A stretch of DNA of 50,849 nt from NCBI RefSeq assembly GCF_001864895.1, contig NZ_MJGO01000003.1:1-50849 (forward strand), written 5' to 3'. The translations under genes and the position numbers were made by a program. Positions 49,764 to 50,849 of this stretch are shown piece after piece. Each line of letters starts with the position of its first letter. Position 1 is the first letter of the stretch. Source of the DNA: Curtobacterium sp. MCBA15_009 (lineage in GTDB: Bacteria; Actinomycetota; Actinomycetes; Actinomycetales; Microbacteriaceae). The notes beneath the pieces were generated by a model. That model saw only the letters and a program-made list of their open reading frames with translations. It did not search any database and was not told the origin of the DNA.

Positions 49764-50849
49764 TCAGTCCGCCGACTCGTCGTCGTCCTCGTCGTCGTCG
49801 TCCAGCGCGACGTCGCGGTCGTCCCGGCCCGTCGGCTTCGCGTCGCGGACCGTGGCGAGCAGCTTGCCCACCTCGACCGTGCCGAGCTCGCGCATCTTGC
49901 CCGGCGGCAGGCTGCCGAGGTGCAGCGGCCCGAACGACCGCCGGACGAGTTCGAGCACCGGGTGGTCGACGGCCTCGAGCATGCGACGGACGATCCGGTT
50001 GCGGCCCGAGTGCAGGGTGATCTCGACGAGCGACTCTCCCCGCGAGGACTCGAGCAACTTCACCCGGTCGGCCTTGATCGGGCCGTCCTCGAGTTCCACG
50101 CCCTCGAGCAGTCGCTGCACGACGGCCGGGTTCACGTTGCCGTGCACCTTCGCGATGTAGGTCTTCTGCACCCCGAAGGACGGGTGCGCGAGCACGTGGG
50201 CCAGGTCGCCGTCGTTCGTCAGGACGAGCAGCCCCGAGGTCTCGGCGTCGAGGCGACCGACGTTGAACAGCCGTTCCTCGTAGCGGTCGACGAACTCGGT
50301 CAGGTCGCGGCGGCCGCGCTCGTCCTGCAGGCTCGAGACGACGCCGGTCGGCTTGTTGAGCACGATGTACCGCCGCGAGGAGTCGATCTGCACCGGCACG
50401 CCGTCGACGGCGATCGCGTCGGTCGCGGGGTCGACGCGACGCCCGAGGGCGTCCACCACCTGCCCGTTGACCGTCACGCGGCCCTCGACGATCAGGTTCT
50501 CCGCGACGCGTCGGGATGCCACGCCCGCAGCGGCGATCACCTTCTGCAGGCGCTCCCCCTCGGCCTGGAGGCCCGGCTCGGCCCCGCCGGACGCCGTCCC
50601 GTCCGCCGCGTCCCAGTCCGGGATGATCGGCCGCTCGGGCGTGCCCTCGAGCGGCGCGCCGTGGCCGTCGCGCTCCCCGCTCGGCTTCGGCGTGGTGCGG
50701 GCGGCGCCGGGGCGGTCGCTGTTGCGCACGCTCGTGGTGCCGCCGACGTAGCGACGGCCGTTGTGCCAGACGCGGCTCTGCTGCCCGTCGGGCCCGCGGC
50801 GGTCGTCACGGCCGCGGTCGTCACGGCGGTCGTCACGGCCGCGGTCGTC
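49764..50849 (-). CDS. rluB: RluB/RsuA-type rRNA pseudouridine synthase, 5' end beyond the window
   Basis: At least 361 residues are visible and the frame stays open to the right edge. The S4 RNA-binding domain (ERLQKVIAAAGVASRRVAENLI, then GRVTVNG) is followed by the catalytic GRLDAETSGLLVLTNDG with the active Asp, and the C-terminal HSGRNRIVRRML. The N-terminal part before the S4 domain is a long charged extension with repeated DDRGRDDRR units (about 50795-50849), then WHNGRRYVGG. A GTG at 50729 is not the start, because coding clearly continues upstream. A DE-rich tail ends the protein. It makes one uridine in 23S (or 16S) rRNA into pseudouridine. Confidence 0.93.
   Translation of the reverse strand, partial: DDRGRDDRRDDRGRDDRRGPDGQQSRVWHNGRRYVGGTTSVRNSDRPGAARTTPKPSGERDGHGAPLEGTPERPIIPDWDAADGTASGGAEPGLQAEGERLQKVIAAAGVASRRVAENLIVEGRVTVNGQVVDALGRRVDPATDAIAVDGVPVQIDSSRRYIVLNKPTGVVSSLQDERGRRDLTEFVDRYEERLFNVGRLDAETSGLLVLTNDGDLAHVLAHPSFGVQKTYIAKVHGNVNPAVVQRLLEGVELEDGPIKADRVKLLESSRGESLVEITLHSGRNRIVRRMLEAVDHPVLELVRRSFGPLHLGSLPPGKMRELGTVEVGKLLATVRDAKPTGRDDRDVALDDDDEDDDESAD

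Overview
The window is about 51 kb of very GC-rich DNA. It has actinobacterial codon use, frequent GTG starts, one TTG start, tight 1-4 base gene overlaps and strong GC hairpins between genes. The order pseudouridine synthase - tyrA - cmk - der at the right end, the LAxTG wall anchors and the general gene content suggest a member of the Microbacteriaceae, perhaps close to Curtobacterium. That assignment is inference from gene content; no rRNA is present to confirm it.

Layout. 1-1,017 is a gene-free block of degenerate repeats and palindromes. 1,018-2,405 is a membrane fatty-acid desaturase followed closely by a cold-shock protein. 2,538-9,386 is a sugar module: a LacI regulator, an intracellular GH31 glycosidase, two ABC permeases and a Tat lipoprotein sugar-binding protein, with a perfect LacI-type operator in the promoter. 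9,525-17,458 holds a BCCT osmolyte carrier, a lipoprotein, an LAYTG wall protein, an MFS exporter-hydrolase pair, a small unknown protein and a membrane protein. 17,602-19,373 is a NarL-type two-component system. 19,627-23,436 is a large secreted, wall-anchored GH31 enzyme whose upstream palindrome almost matches the sugar-operon operator, so the two loci probably form one regulon: outside cleavage, ABC import, inside cleavage.

23,652-25,696 pairs a signal peptidase of the SipW type, fused to its own apparent cleavage segment and a LamG domain, with a separate small exported protein carrying the same cleavage motif. 25,885-29,070 is a tautomerase-SDR-SDR operon facing a TetR-VanZ pair. Then come tRNA-Pro(GGG), a DUF2238-like membrane protein with an endonuclease/exonuclease/phosphatase-family protein, a large lipoprotein, and a RecQ helicase with a phosphoribosyltransferase-like tail.

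34,555-45,189 (all minus strand) looks like a reduced type VII secretion locus. It has a four-helix membrane protein, an EssC-type FHA/ATPase motor of 1,489 residues, two small Esx-like proteins, a DUF1023-like hydrolase with an Esx-like N-terminus (candidate effector), and then a row of four paralogous two-cysteine lipoproteins, a small membrane protein and a decayed gene. The row resembles an immunity array. 46,024-50,849 is the conserved housekeeping block der - cmk - tyrA - rluB; the last gene runs off the right edge.

A family of about 45-base hairpins (arms built on GGACGGGAGGC / GCCTCCCGTCC) recurs between genes in four clear copies, one of them in a divergent promoter region.
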